NCBI RefSeq assembly: GCF_020921035.1
Contig: NC_063156.1
Coordinates: 24,228,283-24,292,282 of the forward strand
Direction of reading: 5' to 3'
DNA length: 64,000 nucleotides
DNA from: Rhodamnia argentea
Taxonomy: Eukaryota; Streptophyta; Magnoliopsida; Myrtales; Myrtaceae
A program made the position numbers and the translations under genes. The notes under the pieces were generated by a model. The model worked only from the letters and a program-made list of their open reading frames with translations. It did not search any database and was not told the origin of the DNA. Of the stretch, positions 23,340 through 35,800 are shown piece after piece. Numbering within the stretch: position 1 is the first letter of the stretch; each line of letters starts with the position of its first letter.

Positions 23340-23860
23340 CATCAGGGACCACACGTGGCACTAACTTCGGCCATCCAGCTGGACCTTGACTTTGATCGAG
23401 CGAGACGAGATTTGCAACAGCAAGGATCTGCAAGCACGTCGCGCCGGCTTCCACGTGGCAATATTTCTGGCCGTCCAGTGCGTTCCAGTCAACCTTCCGG
23501 GAAGGGACACAGAATTCCAACCCACCCCCTAACCCCACCAGGAAAAAAACACAAAAAAGCAAAAAACCTCAATGATCACGAGCCCTGTCTGGCGGCAAAC
23601 GCTGCGTGACGTCAGCTCAGGGCCTAAGACGGTAATTTCGCCTGGCCGGTGCAGATCAGAACCAGCGCCCGCCACGTGTAGGCCCGACGCGTGTCGCGCT
23701 CCGCATCGCTCCTTTATCATAGTAATTTCACAAAAAATATCACCGTCCCTTTGCGAATTGACCAATCGGAGCCCGGATTCAGATCCGCTCGAGCAGGCAG
23801 CGCGCAGCAGTGACGTCATGGGCGAGCCTAGCCACGTGTCCGTGTACGTGGAAGGACGGA
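23340..23860. promoter_or_regulatory. Dense cluster of G-box, TGACGTCA and CE3-like elements
   Basis: CACGTG occurs at 23352, 23452, 23673 and 23833. The palindrome TGACGTCA occurs at 23607 and 23811. TACGTG lies at 23845, and ACGCGTGTC, like the CE3 coupling element of ABA-responsive promoters, at 23687. The block is GC-richer than its surroundings. ACGT-core sites of this kind bind bZIP and bHLH factors (ABF/AREB, TGA, HY5, PIF). No gene with a recognisable start lies next to it; CDT1 begins about 1.4 kb to the left, reading leftward. Two more CACGTG sites lie at 25092 and 25164. The sites are direct observations; regulatory function is inference. Confidence 0.5.
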
Positions 23861-23969
23861 AAGCGTTGGGCGGTGGCCAGGTGGCGTGTGTACGCGGGGT
23901 TGAGGGCACGGGTGGGCCCCACGCATCGCAAACCCCGCGAAACGTGGCCGGAAGATTTTTTGGTCGCGC

Positions 23970-26690
23970 GTCGTGATCCCCGACCTGTTGGTTTCACCAA
24001 AAAGCAAGCGATTGGATCCTCTTCCTTCCCCCCCGGCTTTTATTCCTTTGTTCCGATCGAAGATGCATGGATGCCCGTGATCTAGTCGAGATTGTTTTGT
24101 TAGCTTTGGAAGCCGTCCTCGAATTTTTCATCACGTGGTGAGAACATTTCAACGATAATAATTTACATATTACAAAAGAGTTTTACCTTTTTGAGATTCT
24201 TATTAGTTATCGCTGTATATTTAATTTTGAAAATGTCGCGCTTATAATCAACCGAAAATCAAACCACTCGAGCTTACTAAATTAATTTTGTGAGAATAGG
24301 CGATTTGGTCTTTTTCAATTTGAAGTTTTGCTTGGAGGCTTTTGATATATGTTTTTATATTTTCCACTTTATAAGAACAAACCAACCGAATGCATAAGAT
24401 TCGAGTTGATAAGTTTGAGTCGTTGCTTCCGACTTTTGACCCAGTTCATGAAATATTTCAGTAGATTATTCCGTAAACACTAGGCTTGGGTATCTCGGTG
24501 GTAGATGTTCTTGTCATTAAAAAGCAAAGAATCAACAACCATTTAAGGCATCGCGATTGGATGTCATCTTTATCTAACTTTGGAATGTGCATTTTACAGC
24601 GTTACAAAAATTCAAGGATGTCTTTACTTGCCGATACAAAATTTGGGACAGGAAAAACATATGATAGTACAAATATAACCCCCGATATCTCCTTAATTAC
24701 ATTGAAAAGCGAGTTATATAACTATAGGAAATTGACAACCGTCTAAGCACTTGCGGGGAGCCAATGACATACGGTACTATTGACTGGTGAACTAGAAATG
24801 CATCATCATACTAGTCAAATGCTATTGATGAAGAAAAAAGAAAGAATTGTGATCGTTCGAACCGGACCGACCTTGCTAAGAGGTGATCATTTAGTTTACA
24901 GATTGGTTTTACATGTAGCCTTTTACGAAAATCGAGAGCGAATTATTCGAACAGGTGAATCAAACTCAGCATTTGGGAAGATTGTACGACAAGTGTATGG
25001 TATAGTACATCTTTCTGGTTTTATAGCATCAAAACAACGTTGTGCTCGGTGGGGTCTCCTGACGTATTGGCCATGGACTCCACATGCAAGACACGTGTCC
25101 ACGAAATGGGTCGTGCTCCTCACTAATCATTTGTATTCCCCCGCGAACAAATTGGGACCTTGCCACGTGTCGGTTCTGCTGCTTCTCTCCCGTTGCAACA
25201 CGATATGTCAAAAACAGGAAATTTGACCTCGGTTGGCTTGTCGTTCTCCGACAGTAATTTGAAACAGACACACTATTGTTAGCGGTCGAGGGTAGACTAG
25301 ACACTGGTTATTTGAATTTAGCCCAAAAAATATATATATTTTCCACGCACGTTTATTATATTTATGAGTGTGGTTATTAACTATGTAATTTGTTTTAATT
25401 AGTTAGTCAAATTATTTTTAATTCCTGTAATAGTCTACATTTGGGGAATGCTGATCAAGTGGTTTCGTTGTTTCTGGAAAAGTATGGTCATGCGAGATTA
25501 TTAGCCGAGTTTTATTATAAACATATGTTCATTTCTCGTGAATTAAAAGAGTTTGGACATGAAAGAGAACTGCCACGTCCGTCTCAAGAATATTCAAACG
25601 TTTAATTTGAAATTACCGTGAATTTTAAGAAAACTGGCAGGCAAAGACTCTTTGCTAGGTTACTGCGAATATTACGTGTTTTGGATTTTCTTTGTGGCCA
25701 TTATTATAGTCTTTTGGATCAATTATTGTATCATATGCTCAAATTTATAGGCATCCGTGCGTGTTCACGTGGAATGTGGTCTAAAATACGCAAGAAACTG
25801 AAAGGTCAAATAGTTGCGAAAATAAAAAATAAACATAACAACGCCGCAAAGGCTGTGTAATTAATGTAAAATTCCGTGGGATCATGAGGGGCGATTTAAT
25901 TCTAAAACGTTCATAATTAAATATTTGAACATTCCTCGTCATGCGTAGGTTGTATTTTAGTCTAAGACGTGGAAATATAAGATAGAGACAAATATGAGGC
26001 CATTGGCAACTGTTGTAAGATATTTAATTATTTGATGAATGCGTGATGTAATATTTAAGTATTTCAATAGTTAATATTAACCATTTTGCCGAATTTATTC
26101 TTATCATCTTGATAGAACGTTAATGCAAACAAAGGGAAGATGAATTTAAGGGCGCATTTGTTTTTTTTCGAAAAATGTCATGATAAAGAAGAATGTTTTT
26201 CACGAAAATTATTTTAAAAGATTTTTTTTTGTTGGGATAGAAAATCCATATTCTCTATTTTAAGTATAAATATTTTCCTTAACTGCAAATTGATAATAAC
26301 TTTCAAAAAAAAAAAAAAACAAACAAACTTGCGAACCATTTTTTTTCTCGTATAAGACACAACCTCGGTGAAGTTTTAAACGATGGAGACCGAATTTTTT
26401 TCTTTTTCTTCCGGCTCATGGGAGATGTGACTGGTTCTGTTGACTAGGTAAATTTTTTTCTTTTCTTTAGGGTCAAAGACTAGGTAAAATGAAACGAGGA
26501 AATAGATCCCTCCATGAATATGACTGTGATGGCAACAGAGGAAAGGGGAATGAAAAGGACGTGAAGAAGATCGAACACTAGAGAGAGCGAGAGAGCTTTA
26601 AAAATGGTGGCGGGTGGGTCGTCGCCAGTATGCCATTGGATGACATGGGTCTCTCCTCCCACTGTAGGATGAGAGAAAAAAATATCGCAT
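23970..26690. other. A+T-rich intergenic DNA, no gene recognised
   Basis: Short ORFs (for example 24780-25226 and 25618-25860) show no domain, no splice-supported extension and biased composition. The stretch from 26160 starts like a MITE end ('gggcgcatttg'). Two G-boxes lie at 25092 and 25164. I see nothing else. Confidence 0.45.
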
Positions 26691-26694
26691 CCCC

Positions 26695-26973
26695 TCAACT
26701 ATCAATCCATTTTTCTATTCCGTCTGTCAACAGTTCGATCGGCGAGTGAAAAAGCTGTTTCCTTTTTTCGAACATTGCGATAGCTTCTTCTTTCGTCGCG
26801 ACAAGGTGGTTCTTGTTGGGGTTCGTCGCTGTTGGAGCTTTCGGCATTCTTTTGAGGTAGTGATGAAAGAACCGTTTCAAGGCCTTGGCGTGCGTAACCA
26901 TGGCTTTTGAAATTCGATGTTCGCTGCTTCGGTAAAAAAGTGGCTTTTGTTGTTCGTAGAAATGCCTAGCCAT
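26695..26973 (-). CDS. Hypothetical small protein, 92 aa, divergent from the BRO1-like gene
   Basis: A single open frame runs from an ATG at 26973 to a TGA at 26695. The peptide is basic (runs such as KALKRFFHHYLKRM) with no signal peptide, membrane segment or family I recognise. It is oriented away from the BRO1-domain gene, about 370 bp from that ATG, so the two could share a promoter region. It may be a fragment or a chance ORF. Confidence 0.25.
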   Translation of the reverse strand: MARHFYEQQKPLFYRSSEHRISKAMVTHAKALKRFFHHYLKRMPKAPTATNPNKNHLVATKEEAIAMFEKRKQLFHSPIELLTDGIEKWIDS

Positions 26974-27177
26974 GTAGTTACTTCATCCATCGATGGTTTT
27001 CTCGTTCTCTCCGCTTATAGGGTTGCTGCATTTCGTCCTGTTGATCGCGTTGATTAACATTTGATTCTTAGTTGTACGGTGGATTTGCAAAGAAGAAGCT
27101 CCGTTCTTTTCTCTTCTAATTGGAAATGGTTCTCGAGTTGATGAACTGAGAGCTTTCTTGCTTTTGAGTTCGTCATG

Positions 27178-27181
<4 letters not shown>

Positions 27182-27255
<74 letters not shown>
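27182..27255. repeat. Compound (TG)n(GA)n microsatellite
   Basis: About 18 TG units are followed directly by about 18 GA units, in the probable 5' untranslated region or 5' intron of the BRO1-domain gene. It would be length-polymorphic. Confidence 0.95.
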
Positions 27256-27257
<2 letters not shown>

Positions 27258-27343
27258 TCTCTTCGACATGTTAAACTCAATCTGTTCACAGGTTAAATTT
27301 GAATCAGTTGTGTTGTCATTGCAGATTAACCAAGCTTCAAGAT

Positions 27344-30300
27344 ATGGGATGCTTGGTGTCAACACCGGAGGATAATGGCGGTAAGAGAAGGACGCCACAA
27401 GACATTGGAGAGGTCTCCGTCTACGTTCCGGGTCTCCGGATTCCTAAACCAGTTGATTTTTCTCACTCACTGGGTAGCATTTTATCGAGGAATTTGGTGC
27501 AACTCCTGACTGCCCTTAGGACCCGTATAGCCGTGCTGGCCGGTGAAGGAGCCCCTACAGTCAAGAGATTGACGAGAAAAAGAGCCACTCAGCATGGTCT
27601 GCCCTGCAACACATTAGCCTTTTTTCCTTTTTTGTCTCTTTCACGTTACAATTGTTTGTGGTCTCAATTTGTCGACCTGCTCATGAACTTCTTACAGGCG
27701 GCTCAACTTTGACTGATCTGCAGCAGGCTCTGGAAGATTACTTGCCTGTACTATTGGGATTGGTCAAAGAAGGTAAATGTCAAATAGTTTGGTGTTCTTG
27801 GAATGTGCGCAATCGATGAGAATTGCTGATCTTATTGGTAATGTCTATGTCATAGGAAACCATCTGATGCACGAAGTACACTTTGTTTGGGTTAATCAGG
27901 AGGATGAAGCTGAGGTCAGGAACTAACTGTGTGTATTCTTGTTTTGGGGTGCCATGATAGGCTATGGTGGATTGATGTGAGCTATAATCTGCAGGAAACC
28001 ACAATATCTAATGCTTGGTACGAGGTATTGTCAGTTTTGCATATGATGGCAATGGCATTGCTGTTGCAAGCTAACATAATGCTCCTTCCAAAGACATCAG
28101 CCGATGGCATTCAGTCAAAAGTCGCAGAAGGTTGGTACTACAAGATTCCGGTATTCACTGAAAATTTGCTTTTGTACGCTTCAATGATTTTCTAGTACAT
28201 CTGGGTGGATGGAAGAAAATGCAGTGGAGTGTAATTTCCTTGTCTTGTTGTTCTCCTATGGTTCATAAATTATAGTTCTACATCATCAGATCAGTAGGAA
28301 TTAATCCAGATATTATAGTACATGAATGTTTCTGTCCATTTTAATTTTCCAAAAGGTGGTCGAGTTGCTAAAGATTCTGCACTGTGGCTGTTAAGCCCTT
28401 ACCAGAACATAAGAAAGGAAGATTTCAGTCTGGTCTCATGCTGCCCTTCATCAGCACCATGAGAAGCAGCTTTTAGTGTGCGTAAATCAAATTACCTAAA
28501 AAAGCTTCTGTCATGGCATAGCGACTTCTATGTAGTTATGTTTATCATAGAGAACTACAGACGTATTAGACAGGTTTCATTAGGCTTTTAAACTGCTCTG
28601 GGCCCCTGGGGAGCTCCATAGTTGTAGGAGAGTATCCTGGACAAAACATCATCAATAGGTTACAATAAAAGAATGCGGAGACAAGGAGCTAGATCTTGTT
28701 TATTTGGACAGGGACACCACTGGAACTTTCTGCATAGGTTAGCTGATTTAGGCACGAGTCATGGGGATTAGCTAATGTGAGAATTAACAACAGAAATGAT
28801 TTTTAAATTCTGGATGAAAGAAAAAAGATGGAAGCTTCACTAGAGGACAGCTTTTGCACATTCGAAGTCCAATTAAAGTTACAAAAGGACAAATTTAGTT
28901 AAGGGATCATACTGATAAAGTAGTCTGATATTGTCTTCTGGCGTTTGATTATTATATTGTCATACAACTGTTAGGATTTTTCTAACAGATCTCTCACTTA
29001 TCATCTTTTTTCTTTCTTCCTTTCCTGATAGTATGTTTGACCTCCTCCCTATCTCTCTGCCACAGAATGTAGGAGAGCATCTGTTGATGTTTTCCTAAAA
29101 GCAGCTGGGTTCTTGGACTATGCAGTTCGGCACGTTCTTCCACAATTCCCTGCTGAACTCAGGTTTGCAGGCAAACATACATTAGTACACAGCTTCATGG
29201 GCAGTGAATGTGTTCTAATTATGCTGATGGTTCTTTTGCATCTTAGGAGAGAGTTACCTGTAGACCTTCAAGAGGGAGTTCTTCAAGCACTTTGCCTCCA
29301 AGCACTGGGGCAGGTATTCCATTTATCTTTCTGAGAAGATGTAGTTTGTGATACAAGTTGCTAATGCTTAATAACTTTAGATCAACGCTCATCATTGAAG
29401 TATTTTTCTACTTCAGAAAACCTGCATTGACATAAATTTCTGAACTTATTGTAAAGGAGAATAGTGTTAAGGGTAATGTCTGGCAGTTTAGATAGAGATT
29501 CAGTGATCTGTATATCATTCGCAGGGGCTAAAACCCTTCGAAACCTGATAGCAGTTTAGATAGAGATTCAGTGATCTACATATCATTCGCTGGGGCTAAA
29601 ACCCTTCGAAACCTGATAGCAGTTTGAGTGCTTTATGCGAGATTTCTATAACAACTGTATGTGAACTCAAAGATTTAGTGAAGTCGTGGACTAGGAATTG
29701 GAGGATATTCCTATAACAAATGTATATGAACTCAAATATTTGTGTGTGGTGAGAAATCTAGTACAGTGCTTGTTCAGACGATCCCTTTCGCCCTGTTTGA
29801 AGTGCTCTGGCATACTAAAGATATCTCTTCCTTAGGTATTAACGGCCTAATTATTTTTTCCACTCGTTTTTTAACGAGTGCTATTTCACTCTAAGTTATT
29901 GGAGAATGTTTTGCAAGGACTGATTTAGGCTGCTGATATTCAACTTGGGATGGCTATAGACAGCTCCAAAGCTACTCTGGCGGTGAAGCGTAGGCTCGCC
30001 TGCGAGATGGTAAAATACTGGCAGCAGGTAAGATCTGCCAACTTTGAACCAATTGCTTAGAGCCCTGATAGAATCTTGAAATAAGGTTTGCTCCATCTTT
30101 TGTCTTCTTCTTGATATGATTGTGTTCTTTGATTTGGGCGCTGGTGTCTGACTTATGAATGGGCTGCTCAATGCTCTTTTTTGCTTTAAAGGCTCAAGAG
30201 CATCTTGTGAACTTTCCATTAATGAATGGCTGGGGAGAAAAGCACCGTCAATATGTTAAATGGAAGTACGTTGAAGCAAAGGTATTGGCATGATTTCTCC

Positions 30301-31709
30301 TGCTTAGCTCTTTTATCCCTTTGCTTGATATGTTGTGCATATGCATCACTTTCAGGACGAAAGCGATCCTTATCATGCCAAATCTTTGGCGTATTAGTCT
30401 AGGTTTAATCATTTGAGTGTTCAACATCTGACAGCATGAACATTCTGGGTTTTTCGTGGACTGCTACTGTTCCACAGTATCTTTCATATGCATTCCATAA
30501 TCCCTGCCTCCACTCCAAGCTATGTTCATCACCTTGAAAGCCAAACTTTACGGACAATAATATCAGTTTGAAACTGTTATTCTTATTTGGAGAGGCTACC
30601 TATATGCTATACCACACAAATGGACAAACTTGCTCATTTGACCGGAGGTCTCATCAAGAGGCACCAGAGGGAAAATGCTCTATCATATGAACTGTAGTTG
30701 GTTCTCAGCATTCGTTATCATATGGACCTTCAAACAAAGGTTATCAAGCCACTGGTTCGAAAATCACTATTCCATTGCCTTTTCGCAAAACCAAAGAAAA
30801 TAGCTCCCTATTCAACATGTAAACTTGGGTTTAGTGCTTCATGTCGGTAATTGACTAGGCATGAAACAAGGTGATTGTTAGTTGATCCCATTATCGTCTA
30901 TAGGAGATACTAAGTTAGCATACCAAACCAGAGACTAACTAGTTTATTTGGGGACATCTAGGAAGAGAGAAACTCAGGTCGAAATAAGCGGATAAAACCC
31001 AACATGACAGGTTGCACATTCTTGCGTGTCTAGGGGACATCACATCTCATATTGTTCCGTCTATAATAATCTTCTCAATGCCAACATATTTCCGCCAGGC
31101 CGCAGCGTATTATTTCCATGGTCTGATACTCAATGAGGGGAAGTCCCATGGAATGGCAGCAGCTGCTTTGCAGGTAGCGGTTGAGTCTCTCGAAGAAAGT
31201 AAGAAGCTCTCTGAGGCATTCGACGCAACACCTCCTCTGTCAAGGTGACAAATTGAAAATTTTCCTGTCCGCTGCTTTCTGTTAGCTTTCTTGTTTTCTC
31301 AGCGAGCAACCGGAATTAGTTTGTTATCTCTAGTTGGAGAACAGGACCTAACAACATTCTCTTGCTTCAGAAACCCACCGCTTTGGGGAGCCACAAAGTA
31401 TATCTCCGAGAAAATTCCGAAAGATGCTTCCGTCAAAGTGCGGATAAACAGAGACTTGTACTCCCAAGATAAGTAAGTCCTCCTCCTCTGCCTACAGAAA
31501 ACGTGAAAGAATCTCGACATGAGCAAACCGATCGATCACCTGCGTTACTGTCGTGTAGCAGGACCGCAGAGGGCGCACCGACCCTGCCCGATTTTGCTTT
31601 GGCCTTAAAACCCGATGAATACCAACTCCCTTCAGTGCATAGCTGTTGGAATGAGGAGAAGACAGGCAGAAGCAGGCTGGAGGCCAACCAGCCAAAGGGC
31701 ACAAGATGA
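27344..31709 (+). CDS. BRO1-domain protein (ALIX/BROX-like, plant endosomal type)
   Basis: BRO1 domains form a banana-shaped helical fold that binds ESCRT-III subunits on endosomal membranes. Eleven exons were modelled: 27344-27596, 27698-27772, 27856-27914, 27995-28130, 29066-29162, 29247-29313, 29929-30027, 30192-30281, 31099-31244, 31371-31472 and 31562-31709. They sum to 1272 nt, or 423 residues plus TGA, all in phase with GT-AG junctions. The N-terminus MGCLVSTP has the Gly2/Cys3 pattern for myristoylation and palmitoylation, as in Arabidopsis homologues. Conserved blocks include GEVSVYVPGLRIPKPVDFS, LEDYLPVLLGLVKEG, NAWYEVLSVLHMMAM, GMAIDSSKATLAVKRRL, KWKYVEAKAAAYYFHGLIL, EKIPKDASVKVRINRDLYS and PTLPDFALALKPDEYQLP. 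There is no C-terminal CaaX box, unlike human BROX. A CAG/ATTAACC acceptor just before the ATG suggests a 5' untranslated intron. Confidence 0.93.
29483..29628 (+). repeat. 68-bp tandem duplication in a BRO1-gene intron
   Basis: Two near-identical 68-bp units start at 29483 and 29551 with 'gcagtttagatagagattca', followed by the first few bases of a third. The second copy differs at a few sites (ctgtat/ctacat, gcagggg/gctgggg). It lies between exons 6 and 7. Confidence 0.9.
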
Positions 31710-32505
31710 AGTGTTGCATAAAAGACAGCTGCGGAACTCGGATACAGGGAATATACAGAAGCGAAGTGGATCATCCGAGAAGTTCACTCGGATCCAATGA
31801 CGGGAAATTTTTCTCGATTTAAGTTTTGGTTTTCCTGTATGTTTTTGGCTCCGTTTTCATTACGGTCACGGCCAGCTCAAGAAAGAGAGAGGCCTTTGAA
31901 ACTGTACAAGTATCTGTGCGAGTGTAATTTCTATGACAACCAAGCAATGTTTGTCTTCCTGTCAAAGTTCAAGCGAGTGGAGAATTTAGCCTGTGTATTA
32001 TTGATTGTGAAACGGATCAGAGAATTGTGAATGAATGTGAAGAACGGACTAAGTTGCATATGCATATATATGATAGGTAGGCCGTTGCAGAATGTAGAGT
32101 TGGATTATGTTGTATGATCAGCATCTTTCTTTGGATCAATCATTTTATTTTTCGTGTATTAATGTATCGTAATGAAAATGTATGCTGAATATCCACTTTT
32201 TGTCACTTTTTTTTCTTTTGTCACAGCCACTTTTTGTTACTTGACCTTTTGATTATTGATACATTTTTTTTTGTTCTAATTGTGTTTTTAATCCTTAAAT
32301 TATATCATTAATCGTACTAATGTTTTCGCCAATTTTTTTTTACTTTTTCTCTATGTTGTTAGTGTCATTAACATTTACTTTTGCTGATATTAATATTATA
32401 GTTAGATTTTGATTTTCTCTATTTTCTTCATTCTTTCACTCTTCTCTTGTAAATCAATAATAAAAGAGAGATTTCTTTCAAAGAAATAAAATGAAAATAA
32501 AAATT
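31710..32505. other. 3' untranslated region of the BRO1-domain gene, then A+T-rich spacer
   Basis: The first 400 or so bases plausibly hold the 3' UTR, with 'aatgaaaatgtatg' near 32170. The rest is T-rich and contains no gene. Confidence 0.4.
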
Positions 32506-32613
32506 ATCTTTAAAATTTGGTAAAATTCCAAACAAGGGCATAAAGTAGACTTTATTTGAAATAATGGTATAATGGTGTGAAGTGGCCATACCAACCTCGA
32601 AGAATGGCCTGAC

Positions 32614-32878
32614 TGTTGAAAAGCAAATAAAGAACATAAAAAACACACGATTTAACGAGGTTTGGTAATATGCCTACGTCCTTGGTCAAACACTTCATCC
32701 TCTCTCTTTTTGTTTTCTTCTTCGTTATTTCATCAAGTATGTACAAACCCATAGATATACAATTAGACGGACATATTCTACAAATCAAGTCTTCACAAAA
32801 TAGAAAAGAGAATCCTCTACAAATCGGGAAGAAAAATCAAATCTCCTACAAATTAGGGAATTACAGCTCATACCAACA
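32614..32878 (-). repeat. 3' LTR of the copia element
   Basis: This 265-bp repeat is bounded (plus strand) by TGTTGAAAAG and ATACCAACA. It matches the 265-bp repeat at 38147-38411, with roughly 30 differences by eye. Just inside it, the minus strand has the purine tract AAGGGGGAG, a polypurine tract in the right place. Confidence 0.9.
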
Positions 32879-32884
32879 CTCCCC

Positions 32885-35800
32885 CTTAAATTGGCACGTA
32901 GATATCTCGCATGCCCAACTTATCTAGTGAGCTATAGAACGCCCTACTTGAAACATTATTCATTAAGATATCTGCTAATTGGTCTTTGAATTTCATGAAT
33001 GGAAACGGAATCACCTTGGAATCCAAGTTCTACTTAATGAAGTGACGATCCACCTTAATTTGTTTGGTGCGATCATGTTGGACAGAATTATGAGAGATAT
33101 CGATAGCTGCTTTGTTATCACAAAACAACTCCATTTCGGACATATGAACAAAATCGAGTTCTGTCATAAGTTTTTGAAGCCATAGGAGTTCACACAATCC
33201 CTTAGCCATTCCTCTAAACTCTGCCTCTACACTTGAAAGAGCTACTAATTTTTGTTTTTTTGCTCCACTATGTAATTAAATTCCCTCCCACGAAGGTAAA
33301 GTAACTCGAAGTTGATCTTCCGTCTGATACACTTTCCAGCCCAGTCTACATTAGTAAAACCTTCGATCTTAAAATGCCCACTCTTTTGAAACTCAAGCCC
33401 TCTCCTCGGAGCTCTCTTTAAATATCGAAGGATTCTCATTACACTATCCATATGGTCTTCACTGGGAGCATGCATAAATTGACTTACAACACTCACTGTA
33501 TAGGTAATATGAGGATGTATATGCAACAAATAAATCAGTTTTCCAACTAACCTTTGATATCTTTCTTTATTTATAGGCACCTAATCAGAATACTCTCCAA
33601 GTCTATGATTCTGAGCAATCGGTGTGTCTGCAAATTTGCAATCTAGCATTCCCAATTCAGCTAACAAATCCAAAATATACTTTATCTGAGATAGAAAAAT
33701 ACCTCTCTTAGACCTTGCTACTTCAATCCCCAAGAAGTACTTATGTCTACCAAGATTTTTAATCTCAAACTCCGTTAAGAGCTTTTGCTGTAATTTCACG
33801 ATTTCGTCCCGATCATCTCTTGTAATAATCATATCATCTACATAAATAATCAGCACAGTTATTTTACCTCGATTTTGCCTCAAGAATAGGGTGTGATCAG
33901 AATCGCTCCGAACATACCCATACCTTTTCATAACCATACCGAACTGTCCAAACCAAGCTTGAGGAGACTGTTTCAATCTGCATGATGATTGCTCCAACTT
34001 ACAAACCAGTCCTGTTTGTGAAGAAGAACTATAACCTGGTGATATATATATATGCTCTTCAAGGTCACCATGGAGAAAAACGTTCTTGACATCAAGCTGG
34101 TGTAATGGCCAATCTACATTAGCTGTAAGAGACAATAACACTCGTATGGTATTTAGTTTCGCAACGGGTGAAAAAGTTTCTTGAAAATCCACCCCATATG
34201 TTTGTTTATCCTTTTGCTACCAACCTCACCTTATACTTTTCAATGGACCCATCTACTTTATACTTGACCGAGAACACCCATTTGTATCCCACTTGTTTTC
34301 TTTTCTTGGGCAATTCCACCAGCTTCCAAGTATTGTTTTTTTTTTCGCAATACCTCCATCTCTTCCTTCATAGCTTGAACTCACTTAGGATCTTTCAAAG
34401 CATCATGTAATCTTCTTGGAATATAAACCGATGATACATTCGAAACAAATGCCCCGAATGCCTCAGAAAATTTGTCAACTGAAACATAGTTAGTGATCGG
34501 ATAGGCAGACTTTTCTTTCCCTCCAATATCTGGTGAGTATCGATTCGGTGGCTTTTCTCGATTGTGCCTGGCAGGTAATTTATATCCCACGGAAATACTA
34601 TAATCATAATGTAAATAAGTAGTAGGAGAAGTCACATCAGGAATTTTCTTAGGAGTTGGGTCGGGCACTGAAGAAGATAGGGGTAGCTGTGCTGGAAGGG
34701 CTAGTTGATCTTGCAAACTCGGCTCCTCGAGAATCTAAACTCCCTTAGAAGAAATTTGTTCTGAAATTTTCGAAACACCTTGCCCACATTGCGGGACTTC
34801 TTGCTCAACATCCTTCGACAAATTTCGGCTTAGTTTTACCCTAACTGCCGGTGACAATGCCGACACTTCACCATTTGTACTCCCCCTTAAGCGATAATAA
34901 CACTACTAGTCTCCCACTAATTTTTCTTTTCTGTCCGTATCTCCCCCTAGAAAGAAGAAATGGTATCCCGAAAGAAAGATTCTATTTCAAAGAATGTCGT
35001 ATCCATTGTAACATATGTCTTCTTAGTAGATAAATTATAGCGCCGATACCCTTTCTGATGTGAACCATAGCCTAAAAACACACATTGCACAGCACACGGT
35101 TCAAGTTTTGTGTATTGTGTTTTGGGAATGTGAACAAAAGTGACACAGCCGGACACCTTGGGGAAAATAGTAAGAACTAATGGTAAGTGGACATGTGAAG
35201 AGAGAGCCTCCAATAGTATCTGAAATTTTAATACCTTTGATGGTATTCTATTAATAAGGTGAACTGCTGTAGTCACCGCATTATCCCAAAAACGGTGAGG
35301 GACATTATTGTCAAAAAACAAAGAACGAGCTGTCTCAAGGATATGCGTATTCTTTCTTTCTTCTATCCCATTTGGTTGGGGCGTTATTGAGCATGACGTT
35401 TCATGGAGCAAGCCAAGCTGGAGAAAATAATCTTTGACATGCTGATTAATGTACTCACCACTATCTGGGCCGTCCCACCAAATTGAGTTTGCACCACAAT
35501 ATGAAAAATTTTGAACACATTGGCAACTTCATCCTTAGTCTTTATCGGATATAACCATGTCATTCTAGTGCAATCATCAACGAAGAGAACGAACCATCGA
35601 CTACTTGACATAGAAGTAATAGGAGAAGCACCCCACACATCGCAATGAATCAAAGAGTAAGGAATTATACTTTTATTTAAACTAATGGGAAAATATATCC
35701 GGTGGCTTTTTACCAAAATGCAAGTCTGACAATCAAACTGATAATCATTCAAACATAAAAGTGACTCACAAAATAGCTTCTTCATGTAATGAAACAATGG

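Noticed and set aside
23572..24085. GC-rich ORFs of 91-134 aa on both strands
   Set aside because: Overlapping frames in GC-rich, ACGT-motif-rich DNA, without domains or splice support. Promoter-like sequence is the better reading.
24780..25226. 148-aa plus-strand ORF
   Set aside because: No domain or homology recalled; odd composition; no leader or splice context.
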